Below are positions 55,742-64,000 of a stretch of DNA of 64,000 nt, one piece after another. The notes below the pieces were generated by a model that saw nothing but the letters and a program-made list of their open reading frames with translations, did no database searches and had not been told where the DNA came from. The DNA lies in contig NZ_VTUZ01000032.1 in NCBI RefSeq assembly GCF_008369935.1, forward strand, positions 54,159 to 118,158. The letters run 5' to 3'. How positions within the stretch are numbered: position 1 is the stretch's first letter; every line of letters begins with the position of its first letter. Source of the DNA: Paraburkholderia panacisoli (GTDB taxonomy: Bacteria; Pseudomonadota; Gammaproteobacteria; Burkholderiales; Burkholderiaceae). The position numbers were made by a program, and so were the translations under genes.

Positions 55742-56498
55742 AAGATATTCGTCCTTCTAAAACGTCCAGCGTTCTGTCAATTACAGATTGCAAGCTAAAG
55801 TTGCGGTGCGTCGATCCCGTTTGAATGGGGCCGGCCCGCGGTGGGGTTGTCAATCGAAGGAAAATCCATGAGCCGCGTTATAAAACGTTGCTCCATAAAT
55901 CGCGCTACAGCTTATGCCCAATCCAGCCGCCTATCGGGCTGGCCGTGGCGGCCAGTGAATACGCCAGCGATTCGCCGCACGGCGGACAAGGCTGGATATG
56001 CCTCGCGGCCGCAACGGAAAGAACTGAGGTGACAATGCACTGATTGCGAATGGCTGGTTTCACGTCCACGCTCCGTCTCTCGCCGGTGTTTCGCGCGCGC
56101 CGCTTTTTTGCGTTATAACAGCATCATAACGCACTGGGCGGACAACGCACGCGCCGCTTCAACTGATTTTCTTCACGAATGCGGTTTATCGAACGGAATA
56201 GCCCGCGTCGCCACCGGCGGAGCCCGGGATTGAATTCCCAGGCGGGCGAGCTATAAAGAAATTGCGGAACACACATTCGCGCTGCCAGCTTGCGGCGACT
56301 GATTTCACCTACCTTGGAGAAAGCGTCCGACATCGGCTGCAAGTGTGGCAATTATCTACTCGTTTGGTTCGGTGATCCGTCGCGGCAGTTGTGCATCGGC
56401 ATCGACTTGTTCCTCGGCCCGATTGGGCGAGCTGGCTTTTCGCGGATCAATTCTTTAGGAGGACGAGAGCTGCTGCGCCGGATTCGAGGAGTCTGGAC
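55742..56498. other. Gene-free stretch with a spaced dyad
   Basis: No gene is supported. CGTTAT (56111-56116) and ATAACG (56126-56131) form a 6-bp inverted repeat with a 9-bp spacer in AT-richer DNA, which could be an operator. Confidence 0.45.
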
Positions 56499-56819
56499 AT
56501 GAAATTACGTTTATTGATGGTAGTCGCGAGCGCGTTGCTGTTCCTCGTGCCGCGAAGCGCCAGCGCGATGGAACTCGATGGCCAGCCGGGCGCCGGCGCG
56601 TCGGGCCGCGCGCTGATGCAACAGAACGCGAACGAGTCGGCTCAAGCCACGACGGATATGTCGTACGGCGAAGCGGCTCAGGGGATGGACACTCGCACAC
56701 AAGCGGTGCGGAACGTGTCGTACGGCGGCGTGGCCGCGGGGCAATCGGAATCGGGGAGCGGGCTGCAGGGCAAGCCGTGCTCTACCGGACCTCAGTGCAG
56801 GATCTATTTCGGTCAATGA
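56499..56819 (+). CDS. Small secreted protein with an internal repeat
   Basis: The 106-aa product has a signal peptide cleaved after SASA (residue 23). The mature part contains TTDMSYGEAAQGMDTRTQAV and then RNVSYGGVAAGQSESGSG, two related repeats of the SYGxxAxG type, and ends with a cysteine pair (PCSTGPQCRIYFGQ). GAGGAG 8 bp upstream supports the start. Similar short secreted proteins are common in Burkholderia; the function is unknown. Confidence 0.75.
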   Translation: MKLRLLMVVASALLFLVPRSASAMELDGQPGAGASGRALMQQNANESAQATTDMSYGEAAQGMDTRTQAVRNVSYGGVAAGQSESGSGLQGKPCSTGPQCRIYFGQ

Positions 56820-56875
56820 CGGATCCGCGAGTGGGGGGCGGCGCTCGACAGAAAGCGCCGCGTCCCACCCAGTTT

Positions 56876-57148
56876 TCATGCAATGGCGGCGATCGGCATC
56901 GAGTGACCGGGACATTCGCCGGGACGGTCCACCAGTTCGTCGACATGCTGTTTTTCCACTTCGGCCCGCTCCGTGTAGCTGCGAAATTCATCCAGCAACG
57001 CGCGCCACGACGCATGCCAGCGCGTTTCCCTGATGCACACACCCGACGGATCGGCGATACGCAGCACCCCGTTGTCCGGATAGAAGGTCAGGATGACCGG
57101 CATGCCGTCGATGACGCATGTGGCAGTGCAGGGGCGGGTGGTAAGCAT
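56876..57148 (-). CDS. Conserved small protein, unknown
   Basis: The 90-aa frame reads CVIDGMPVILTFYPDNGVLR and RETRWHASWRALLDEFRSYT, which look like a compact beta-alpha protein. GAGGAC lies 9 bp before ATG 57148. No family was recognised. Confidence 0.6.
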   Translation of the reverse strand: MLTTRPCTATCVIDGMPVILTFYPDNGVLRIADPSGVCIRETRWHASWRALLDEFRSYTERAEVEKQHVDELVDRPGECPGHSMPIAAIA

Positions 57149-57452
57149 GTGCGATGTCCTCGGATGATTGTGAGTTGAACTACGTTGAACGCTGACGGCG
57201 GCTTCAGCAAGCGCTGTGCCTGAGGTTGGCGCTTTACTGCTTCTCGCATCGATGCGAATCCGCTCGCGACAGAAGCAACGCTCACTTTCCTTCAGGATTG
57301 CAATCGCGAGCGGATCATCACCATCAGCTTTTTCATGGCGATCCGTGACGGGGAAATGAATAGCATCGGACGCTGCGTCTATGCGGCGGTTTCGGCATGC
57401 TATGTGCTACCAGCCAATGAGTTAATGCAAATCCGCACTACTGGAGGCAGGA

Positions 57453-57971
57453 ATGCGAGAAGCCGAAAACCGCGCATACGCGCACAGCGTGGGCACTGCT
57501 CCCGACGCAGCCGATGTCGCATCCGCCAGGAGCCACCCCAAGGGCCACGCCATCACGCGAGCATTCGATGCATTCGCAAGTTCGGTGACGCGGCTCGCGG
57601 GTTCGCCGGTCGCTTTCGGCGTCGCGGCGATTACCGTGCTCGTCTGGGCTCTCACCGGGCCACTGTTTCACTTTTCCGATGGCTGGCAACTGGTCATCAA
57701 CACGGGCACGACCATCATTACGTTTCTCATGGTCTTTCTGATCCAGCAAAGTCAAAACAAGGACAGTGCGGCCGTGCATCTCAAGCTGAACGAGTTGCTC
57801 GCATCGCATCGTGCCGCGAACAATCAGCTGATCGGAATCGAGGACGCCTCCGAAGAGGATCTTCGACGCCTCGCCGCCGCCTATTTGCGGCTTGCAAGCA
57901 AGGCTGCCGATTGCGCGGAAAGTGTCGACGTGGACGCTTGCATCGAACAGCCGTCGAGGTCGCATCGATAA
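57453..57971 (+). CDS. Low-affinity iron permease family protein
   Basis: The 172-aa product has two membrane segments in the middle (VAFGVAAITVLVWALTGPLF and VINTGTTIITFLMVFLIQQS) and the family motif LIQQSQNKDSAAVHLKLNEL. After it comes a soluble C-terminus with EDASEEDLRRLAA. This is the layout of the bacterial Fet4-like low-affinity iron permease family. The ribosome site GGAGGCAGG is close to ATG 57453. Transport itself has little experimental support in bacteria. Confidence 0.88.
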   Translation: MREAENRAYAHSVGTAPDAADVASARSHPKGHAITRAFDAFASSVTRLAGSPVAFGVAAITVLVWALTGPLFHFSDGWQLVINTGTTIITFLMVFLIQQSQNKDSAAVHLKLNELLASHRAANNQLIGIEDASEEDLRRLAAAYLRLASKAADCAESVDVDACIEQPSRSHR

Positions 57972-58008
57972 GAAAACGGCGTTCTAGTGAAGCATTGAGA
58001 CGAGCCGT

Positions 58009-58413
58009 TCATTTTCTCGACTTGGACAGCCGGTGTCCCAGGCCGAGATTGGTGGCAAGCTGCCACGTGTACACCCGCGAATAGCTCACGCCGAAGCGCA
58101 TTTTTATCAATTCGCGCAGCCGGGCGTTGGTCCATGGATGGGTGGGAAAGCCGTGTTCACACGCCGAGCCGTTCAGTGCGGCGGCGATCCACTCCAGCGC
58201 GGCGCCGTCGAGCGATGAAGTACGCCCCCCGACACTGACCTTCTGCAGCGCTTCGAGCCCGCCTTCGGTGATGATGGAGCGGTATTTCCTGACCGTGTCG
58301 GTGGACAGGTGCAGGGCTTCGGCCACTGCGGACACCGATGCGCCTTCCATCAGCATTCGGCCCGCGTTCATCCGGCGTACGACGCTTGGCAGATCTTCTG
58401 TTCGGGAGGGCAT
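58009..58413 (-). CDS. IS630-type helix-turn-helix protein without transposase core
   Basis: The 134-aa product has a helix-turn-helix at RMLMEGASVSAVAEALHLST followed by VRKYRSIITEGGLEAL. A second winged region (PWTNARLRELIKMRFGVSYS) matches the N-terminal part of IS630-family transposases. The DDE domain is absent and the gene has a normal stop, so it may be a domesticated regulator or a remnant. ATG 58413 has AGGAAGG 6 bp upstream. Confidence 0.75.
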   Translation of the reverse strand: MPSRTEDLPSVVRRMNAGRMLMEGASVSAVAEALHLSTDTVRKYRSIITEGGLEALQKVSVGGRTSSLDGAALEWIAAALNGSACEHGFPTHPWTNARLRELIKMRFGVSYSRVYTWQLATNLGLGHRLSKSRK

Positions 58414-59020
58414 GTTGAACCTTCCTGGCAAGGCCGGACACGAAAACCACGGAATGCGTGCGCATTCCCGACACGACTCATCGACGTCACACGGCGTACC
58501 GCAAGCGCGTTCGCCACGCGCCGCAAAGGTATGGTGAAACGTCGTGGCTGTCTAGGGCCGTCACCAGAACGGCTTGAAGCGTTGCGCGCTGCTGGAATGA
58601 CGGCGAAACCCGATTGCTGATCAAATCCGCATACAAAACTACTAATAATCGTTTTTGCCACTGTTGGACGTTTTTGTAATAAAAACAATTGCCGCGTGGA
58701 TTTGATTCGATAAGTCTATGATGCCTTCCGGCATTCCCGGCGACAACTTCAATCACCGAAGGGTTAATAAAACATTTCCCCGGGATTTGCCGTGCGCCGC
58801 TCCTTGCTATTCCTATATACGTTTGCTAGCATCCCGTAACAGTTTGCAATAGTCATAACTTTTCCAGTCTTCAAGGTCCGCACAAAGTCGGCCGTGCGGC
58901 AGCCAACGTCTCTGCGAGGAACGCGTTATGGCTAGCCACTTACCCGCCCGCTGACGCTCGAACGAGCGCGGGACGCCAGGCAGCGTGGTTTTTTCGCGTC
59001 ATTATCTAAAAGGCTCGTTT

Positions 59021-59038
59021 TCAGTCGCATTCGACTGA
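59021..59038. promoter_or_regulatory. Perfect inverted repeat, 7-bp arms
   Basis: TCAGTCG and CGACTGA flank CATT. It is one of two operator-like dyads within 100 bp upstream of the small frame at 59,119. Confidence 0.45.
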
Positions 59039-59063
59039 GTGGACATTGCTTTTCGCGATTTTT

Positions 59064-59081
59064 GCATAATGGGCATTATGC
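59064..59081. promoter_or_regulatory. Perfect inverted repeat, 8-bp arms
   Basis: GCATAATG and CATTATGC flank GG, 38 bp before ATG 59119. The symmetry and length suit a dimeric repressor site of the TetR or MarR type. Confidence 0.5.
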
Positions 59082-59118
59082 GACGAGTGCCTTTGTCTTT
59101 TAAAGGACGGAGGTCAGT

Positions 59119-59452
59119 ATGAACAAAGGGATTATCCGGGTTTGCGGTTTTTCGATGGCGGCTGTTTGGCGGTTTTTGCCGAAAACAGATTCGCGCGGTG
59201 TGAAGCCGATTACGCGAGCGGCGGCAATAAACCGTTCGATCTTGCTCCTGCGCTCAATGTTCAGTCCAACGTCCAGAGGCGGCCCACTGATTCAATCGCT
59301 CAATCTGATTTCGTCGGCCCGACCGACGTGCCACACGTTTTCCGGATGAACTTTCAGTCGTGGCGAGCGCGGACCGGTGTCCGGCTCTGCGCGCTACCGC
59401 GTGTTCATCGTGCCTCATCTTCCGCCGCCCATCAGGCGGCAGATTCTCGCTG
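59119..59452 (+). pseudogene. Possible frameshifted small exported protein
   Basis: ATG 59119 has a strong site (GGAGGTCAGT) and begins MNKGIIRVCGFSMAA, like a signal peptide, but then turns into VWRFLPKTDS. In the next frame the natural continuation appears as CLAVFAENRFARCEADYASG. One base change in the G/T-rich stretch near 59,164 would join them. It may be a real recent frameshift or a wrong guess at a non-coding region. Confidence 0.3.
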
Positions 59453-59536
59453 ACCGCAACACAACGTTCGGCGAATCGAGATCATGAACTACGCATGACC
59501 ACACATCGTGCGCCCGTCATTCAGCGGAGAAAACGG

Positions 59537-59938
59537 ATGGATGCCGACCTCATAGCCCGATTGACCGACACGCTGCTTTTCACGGCGAAGAACCGCGGCG
59601 TGCTTCCGTATTCGCGCTTTCACGCGCTGTTCCCCAGTGCGATGACGCTTGCAGCCCGGCACGCGGTGCTCGACGAAGCGTTGCGGCACATCTGCGACGA
59701 GCAGGAGGTGGACTATGGCGTCCTGTTCGCGCGCGACAACGGGCTTCCCGGCCCCGATTTCTTCAAGCGATACCGGGTGAACCGGCGCAACGAATATGCC
59801 GCGCTGGTCGGCGATCCGCGATACCACAACGCGACGCTCAAGCAGCAGCGCCTGATTGCAGCGGCGGAGCGCGCGCGCGTGTACGAGCACGCGGCGCGGC
59901 GCGTCGAGGACGGGATCACGCTCGCGATGCACGCATAG
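59537..59938 (+). CDS. Hypothetical protein
   Basis: The 133-aa frame has GGAGA 7 bp before ATG 59537 and reads as a mostly helical soluble protein (MDADLIARLTDTLLFTAKNR, TLAARHAVLDEALRHICDEQ, KQQRLIAAAERARVYEHAAR). No signal, membrane segment or catalytic motif was recognised. Confidence 0.65.
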   Translation: MDADLIARLTDTLLFTAKNRGVLPYSRFHALFPSAMTLAARHAVLDEALRHICDEQEVDYGVLFARDNGLPGPDFFKRYRVNRRNEYAALVGDPRYHNATLKQQRLIAAAERARVYEHAARRVEDGITLAMHA

Positions 59939-59997
59939 CGTGCCGCGACAGCTGATGATTTGAGCTTCACCAACGATGCAATCAAAAGGAGCATTTC

Positions 59998-60609
59998 ATG
60001 GCTTGCAAGTCATCGAGGTCCGATTTGAATCTTCTGAAGTCCGTCCCGGTAGCGCTCGCGATTCTGCTTGCGGCGGCTTGTCCTGCGGTGGCCCAGGAGG
60101 CGGCATCGGGGCCTGCGCCGCAGGTCGTCGGCGCGGCGGCACTGCTGCGCGTTCAGGCGCGCGTCGTCGAGATCGATCCCGCTTCGAACAGCGTCACGCT
60201 GCAAGGTCCGCGCGGCAACCTTGCGGTCATCGACGTGAATCCCGCGGTGGCGGATGTGAAGAAGCTGCGTGTCGGCGACATAGTGAACATTGCCTATCAG
60301 AAGGCCGTTCTGATCGGCGTCGACAAACTCGCGACGAGCGGAATTCGCTCCCGCCTCGATACCCAGGTCGCGCAGCCCGCGTCGGGCGGCGTCGTTGCGT
60401 CGGCGCGCCGTGTCGAGGTGGTGGCGACGGTGCAGAAAGTCGACCGCAAGCATCGCACGGTCACGCTGCGCGGCCCGACCCGTACCGAGACGCTCGACGT
60501 CGCCCCGGACATCTCATTGGACGACATCAAGGTGGGCAACTCGGTTCGGGCCGTGTTCGTTGTCGCCGCCGCGGCGTCCGTGTCGCGCGGCGGTGAAGAA
60601 GTCAAGTGA
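59998..60609 (+). CDS. Exported protein with two copies of a small beta domain
   Basis: The 203-aa product has a signal peptide ending near CPAVAQ (residue 33). Two similar domains follow: VQARVVEIDPASNSVTLQGP with LRVGDIVNIAYQKAV, and VVATVQKVDRKHRTVTLRGP with IKVGNSVRAVFVVAA. The repeated V-x5-D-x6-VTL-x-GP pattern suggests a tandem duplication of an OB-like barrel. AAAGGAG precedes the ATG. The function is unknown. Confidence 0.75.
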   Translation: MACKSSRSDLNLLKSVPVALAILLAAACPAVAQEAASGPAPQVVGAAALLRVQARVVEIDPASNSVTLQGPRGNLAVIDVNPAVADVKKLRVGDIVNIAYQKAVLIGVDKLATSGIRSRLDTQVAQPASGGVVASARRVEVVATVQKVDRKHRTVTLRGPTRTETLDVAPDISLDDIKVGNSVRAVFVVAAAASVSRGGEEVK

Positions 60610-60759
60610 CGACGATGTGGGAGGCGTAAAGTGATCATGTAGCACGGCGTCTCGCGGCATGGTGATGCAGGTCCGAATCACCATGTAGTTGACGCCTGGC
60701 GCCGTTTCTTGCAGCGCGCGTCGTCGACGCGGTCATGGCGTTCGGTAAAGGAGTATCGA

Positions 60760-60996
60760 ATGGAACAAAAGCGCGTGAGATCCGCCGACGAAGAGGAGGA
60801 GCGCAGAAAAGTCATTCGCGGTAAGGTGCGCATCGGCCTTGCCGCATTCGGTACGCTGGCGGCGGTCGCTGGAATCGGTGTGGTGATTAACGGCGGGCTC
60901 TATTTCAACACGACGAAGGTGCTGGTCGGTGTCGCCATCATTGTCGTATCGACCATCCTCTATGTCACGATGCTTTTTGTTTCGCGTAACGACTAG
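60760..60996 (+). CDS. Small two-helix membrane protein
   Basis: The 78-aa protein has a charged N-terminus (VRSADEEEERRKVIRGKVRI) and two membrane helices (GLAAFGTLAAVAGIGVVING and VLVGVAIIVVSTILYVTMLF). AAAGGAG lies before ATG 60760. No family was recognised. Confidence 0.65.
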   Translation: MEQKRVRSADEEEERRKVIRGKVRIGLAAFGTLAAVAGIGVVINGGLYFNTTKVLVGVAIIVVSTILYVTMLFVSRND

Positions 60997-61172
60997 GTGA
61001 AAGCAGGGCGGGCAAGGATCTGGCTACCAATTGTTGCAGTAAGCGAATTTGCTAGCCGCATGCGCGGATGCGTGGCAAATTGGTTGCGGACCGATGACTT
61101 CCCGGCTGGCGAGTTTTGCACGCGCGACGGGGTTGGCGCTGTCGGCAGTTCTTCAACGCGACGGAGAAAAAC

Positions 61173-61511
61173 ATGGCACACGCATCCGGGGCGAATACCG
61201 GTCGGCGGACCCCGCTGTTGGAAGCGCTGCTGACTTTGGCGGAGTATCTCGAGTTGTCGCTCGACGCGGGCGCGAGCCTGATCGTCATGCGTCACGCAAG
61301 CGATACCGCGACCCTCTATCTGGGGGACGCGTCGGGCCCGCGAGAGGATTTGAAGCGGCGCGGAACGGTGACGGCATCGCTTGCCAACGAAATCCTCGAC
61401 GCGACTCGGGCGGGAGTGAACGTGATGGAAATCGAAGGTAGAACGTACCGGTTCTTCCGCAGTTTTACGCACATGGACGAAGTGGCTGCGGTCGTGTTTT
61501 CTCCAACTTGA
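61173..61511 (+). CDS. Hypothetical protein
   Basis: The 112-aa frame has CGGAG before ATG 61173 and reads PLLEALLTLAEYLELSLDAG, LIVMRHASDTATLYLGD and VNVMEIEGRTYRFFRSFTHM. It is a compact soluble protein without a recognised family or signal. Confidence 0.6.
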   Translation: MAHASGANTGRRTPLLEALLTLAEYLELSLDAGASLIVMRHASDTATLYLGDASGPREDLKRRGTVTASLANEILDATRAGVNVMEIEGRTYRFFRSFTHMDEVAAVVFSPT

Positions 61512-61538
61512 TGGACGGGTGCCGGGGTCATCAAGTTT

Positions 61539-61883
61539 TCAAAGCGCGTCGTGACAGAGCGCCATCATCCTCTGAACCATTGTGCTTGCCTCGTTGAGTT
61601 CCATTTCACTGGTGAAGAGCGCATTCACGCTGGACAGCCGAACCGCAACGCCGGCCTCCAGCAGATCCTTGCTGGCGATTTTCAAAGCCAGTTGGCCGAT
61701 GCGGACCCTGTCCAGCCAGTCCATCTGCACGCGATTCTTGCTCAGCCACTGACGGCAGCACTGGACAACATGGTCCACTCGCCATTCGTTGGTCAAAGCG
61801 TAGGACGCCGCCGCAATCGCGACGAGGAAACATAGCAAGTCGGGACGCGCGCTGTCGCGCTCGTTGAATTCAGGTTTGGTCAT
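61539..61883 (-). CDS. Hypothetical protein
   Basis: The 114-aa frame is protein-like (FLVAIAAASYALTNEWRVDH, VRIGQLALKIASKDLLEAGV) and convergent with the gene at 61,173. There is no clear ribosome site and no recognised family. Confidence 0.5.
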   Translation of the reverse strand: MTKPEFNERDSARPDLLCFLVAIAAASYALTNEWRVDHVVQCCRQWLSKNRVQMDWLDRVRIGQLALKIASKDLLEAGVAVRLSSVNALFTSEMELNEASTMVQRMMALCHDAL

Positions 61884-62346
61884 GTTTGTTCGCTTGCCCG
61901 CTGCGGTTAAGCAAACCCATCACATATGGGCGAGGGTGGACGATTCAATATCGACGAAGTTCGATACCGTCAAGACTCAGTTTCAGGGAGCCTGGATGAA
62001 TCATTGCGACGTTACAAGCTTAACCTTACAAATCAAACGTTCTATAACCAAATCCGGCACCTTGTGTCCGACGCGGTCGCGTCAGGCACGCGAAAATGCC
62101 ACGTTTTTCCGTCCATGAACTAGTTACCTCTTGAATCGCGACGCGGGAATCAGCGTGGTGAAATTGAACCGTCACGCTGACCGCGCGCCCTGAATCAGGT
62201 GACGGCGAAGCGATGTTAAATCGTGTGCCTGGCGGTGATGAGCGCCGGAAGGCCTCTGAACGTTCATTCAATGTTGTGGCTGCGGGTTGGAAGTAAAGCC
62301 CGTCCGTGCAGGTGGAAACCCTATCGATTACCAGTGAGGTGAGTCC
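61884..62346. other. Gene-free stretch
   Basis: I see no supportable gene. The promoter of the alcohol dehydrogenase is presumably in its right half. Confidence 0.5.
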
Positions 62347-63363
62347 ATGTCCAAGATGAAAGCCGTACAGGTCGAAGAAGCGGGAGGCCCGCTGAAGCTC
62401 GTCGAGCTGGATGTTCTTCAGCCGGCCGACGGTCAGGTTCGCATCAAGGTTCAGGCGTGTGGAATTTGTCACAGCGATTCGTTGACCAAAGAGGGGCTCT
62501 GGCCAGGCCTGCAATTTCCCCGGGTCCCCGGCCATGAAATTGCCGGCATTATTGATGCCGTGGGATCTGGTGTAGAGGGATGGAGCGTCGGGAAACGAGT
62601 TGGCGTCGGCTGGCATGGCGGCCATTGCGGTCGGTGTGGTCATTGCCGTCAGGGCGATTTCGTCCTTTGCGAAAAGGCGCAGGTGCCGGGGATTAGTTAC
62701 AACGGTGGTTATGCAGAGTTCGTGGTTGCTCCGGTAGAAGCGCTCGCCAGCATCCCGGACGACCTGTCGGACGCTGACGCAGCGCCACTATTGTGCGCCG
62801 GGATTACGACCTATAACGCGTTGCGCAATAGCGGTGCGCGTGCGGGTGACGTGGTCGCGATTCTTGGTATCGGCGGCCTTGGGCACCTCGGTGTGCAGTT
62901 CGCCAGGAAGATGGGCTTCAATACGGTCGCTATCGCCCGCGGACAAGACAAGGCGCCATTGGCGAAAGAACTGGGCGCTCATCATTACATCGACAGCACA
63001 ACACAGAATATTCCGGAAGAACTCGGAAAGCTGGGCGGAGCGAAGGTAATTCTCGCGACCGTCACGAGCGGGAAAGCAATGAGCGCGGCAGTTGGCGGGT
63101 TGGGTTTGAATGGCAAGATGATTATGGTTGGACTGTCGGCAGAGCCTGTCGAAGTTCCGATTGCCCAGTTCATCATGGGCCGCAATTCGATTCAGGGGTG
63201 GCCGTCAGGAACCTCCGCCGACTCTCAGGATACCCTCGCGTTTAGCGCCCTTTCCGGGGTCAAACCCATGATCGAAGAGTTTCCGCTCGAGCGTGCGGCT
63301 GAAGCTTATGACCGGATGATGAGTGGCGCGGCGCGGTTCAGGGTGGTTTTAAAGGTGACGTAA
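62347..63363 (+). CDS. Zinc-dependent alcohol dehydrogenase
   Basis: The 338-aa medium-chain dehydrogenase has catalytic zinc ligands Cys41 (ACGICHSDS) and His63-Glu64 (VPGHEIAG), and a structural zinc site of four cysteines (94, 97, 100 and 108). The Rossmann loop is AILGIGGLGHLGVQFA, as in AdhP-like enzymes of about 340 residues. GAGGTGAG precedes ATG 62347. It should oxidise alcohols or reduce aldehydes with NAD(P). It lies far from the lipopeptide locus. Confidence 0.92.
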   Translation: MSKMKAVQVEEAGGPLKLVELDVLQPADGQVRIKVQACGICHSDSLTKEGLWPGLQFPRVPGHEIAGIIDAVGSGVEGWSVGKRVGVGWHGGHCGRCGHCRQGDFVLCEKAQVPGISYNGGYAEFVVAPVEALASIPDDLSDADAAPLLCAGITTYNALRNSGARAGDVVAILGIGGLGHLGVQFARKMGFNTVAIARGQDKAPLAKELGAHHYIDSTTQNIPEELGKLGGAKVILATVTSGKAMSAAVGGLGLNGKMIMVGLSAEPVEVPIAQFIMGRNSIQGWPSGTSADSQDTLAFSALSGVKPMIEEFPLERAAEAYDRMMSGAARFRVVLKVT

Positions 63364-63497
63364 CGCCCGGTAGGGTGGGTGCTATGGGCGGCTCTGTCGA
63401 CTTGCGTCATGAGCCGCTGCCTCGTGATGCAAGAAGCACCATCGACGGGCTACTTCTTTCGGGTACGGAGGGGGTGCGGCGGATAAGTTGGACTGGT

Positions 63498-64000
63498 TTA
63501 TGTACCGATACCGAGACGTTCCCGGTATTCCGAGGGACTGAGTGCGCCAAGCGATATCTTGATTCGCTTGTCGTTGTACCAACGTATATACGAGCCAACC
63601 ACTTCGATGAACTGCTCAATCGTCGTCGCTTGCCAGTTCCGAGGATAGAACAGCTCCGTTTTCAAACGCCCGAAGAAGCCCTCGCAGGCCGCATTGTCAG
63701 GCGAGCAACCTTTGCGTGACATCGAGCGAATCAGCTTTGCATCCCCCATTCGTGAGAGCCAGCCGGGCCAGCGATAGTGAGCGCCCCGGTCAGAGTGAAC
63801 AACAGGCCTGTCGACGCTATCGGCCACCGTTTCAACAGCAGCATCCAGCATCGTGTTGACGAGTTCCGCATCTGGATGCGTGCCGATTGACCAGCTGACG
63901 ACCAATCCATCGAAGCAGTCGATTACCGGCGATAGATACACTTTTCCGGCCGGAATCTGGAATTCTGTGATGTCGGTAAGCCACTTTTTATTAGGTGCAT
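63498..64000 (-). CDS. IS3-family transposase OrfB, C-terminal part (runs off the window)
   Basis: The frame is open from the window edge (NKKWLTDITEF) to a TAA at 63498-63500. It carries the rve DDE core: Asp in WLTDITEF, Asp in VVHSDRGAHY and Glu in CEGFFGRLKTE, and ends with SPSEYRERLG. The N-terminal half and OrfA must lie beyond base 64,000. This is an intact-looking IS3 group end inserted downstream of the dehydrogenase. Confidence 0.9.
   Translation of the reverse strand, partial: APNKKWLTDITEFQIPAGKVYLSPVIDCFDGLVVSWSIGTHPDAELVNTMLDAAVETVADSVDRPVVHSDRGAHYRWPGWLSRMGDAKLIRSMSRKGCSPDNAACEGFFGRLKTELFYPRNWQATTIEQFIEVVGSYIRWYNDKRIKISLGALSPSEYRERLGIGT

Larger units (their letters stand above)
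58414..59118. other. Long gene-free region with hairpins and dyads; possible ncRNA
   Basis: The region is AT-richer than its surroundings. CGCTCGAACGAGCG (58957-58970) is a perfect hairpin, and ACGC-CAGGCA-GCGT then runs into GGTTTTTT near 58,990, the form of an intrinsic terminator. An RNA of some 100-150 nt could end there. Two further perfect dyads lie at 59,021 and 59,064. Confidence 0.4.

Overview
The window looks like chromosome or megaplasmid DNA of a Burkholderiaceae beta-proteobacterium (Burkholderia, Paraburkholderia or Caballeronia type). The reasons are high GC, a very long FAD/Fe-S oxidoreductase of a type I know from that group, a small H-NS-like protein, a CV_2116-type small protein and IS3, IS6 and IS256 debris. 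The genus is inferred from recognition, not from a search.

Bases 1-37,110 hold a lipopeptide biosynthesis locus. The + strand block at 1-6,094 encodes a cell-envelope export and accessory set: an FtsX-type permease cut by the window edge, a FixH-like exported protein, an exported DJ-1/PfpI protein, a LolA-like lipid carrier, an outer-membrane barrel, an Sfp-type phosphopantetheinyl transferase and a RidA protein. The - strand block at 6,109-12,385 encodes an ACP, a Cys-nucleophile alpha/beta hydrolase fused to a worn reductase-like domain, an SbnA-like PLP enzyme, a GNAT acyltransferase, an amidohydrolase and a MauG-type di-haem peroxidase. Facing it, 12,548-32,247 encodes a haem-oxygenase-like di-iron oxidase, an AMP-forming ligase, a fatty acyl-AMP ligase with ACP, a KS-AT-DH-KR-ACP polyketide synthase, a C-A*-PCP-E module and a C-A*-PCP-reductase module. 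Both A domains (A*) have lost the ATP-binding signatures, so loading must occur in trans. The expected product is a 2-enoyl lipodipeptide with one D residue, released as an aldehyde or alcohol. Lux-box-like dyads precede both - strand units and the + strand operon. A mosaic FAD/Fe-S oxidoreductase and a type II thioesterase close the locus.

Bases 37,110-46,740 are a scrambled junction: IS6 and IS256 remnants, a CcdA/CcdB pair, an orphan double-glycine leader peptide, an HdeA-like protein, a SYLF protein, a lipoprotein stub, an ABC-F ATPase, at least four copies of a degenerate intergenic repeat, and a frameshifted P4-type integrase. The integrase start reads antisense into the 3' end of a fatty acid desaturase. 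This suggests that a genomic island carrying the locus ends near 46.8 kb.

Bases 46,800-64,000 read like resident chromosome: desaturase, CDP-diglyceride hydrolase, amidase, FMN reductase, a candidate anti-Shine-Dalgarno sRNA, a J-domain protein, ChaC, an ArsC-like protein lacking its P-loop arginine, an H-NS-like protein, several small exported or membrane proteins, a zinc alcohol dehydrogenase and an IS3 transposase running off the end. I saw no rRNA, tRNA or CRISPR array.
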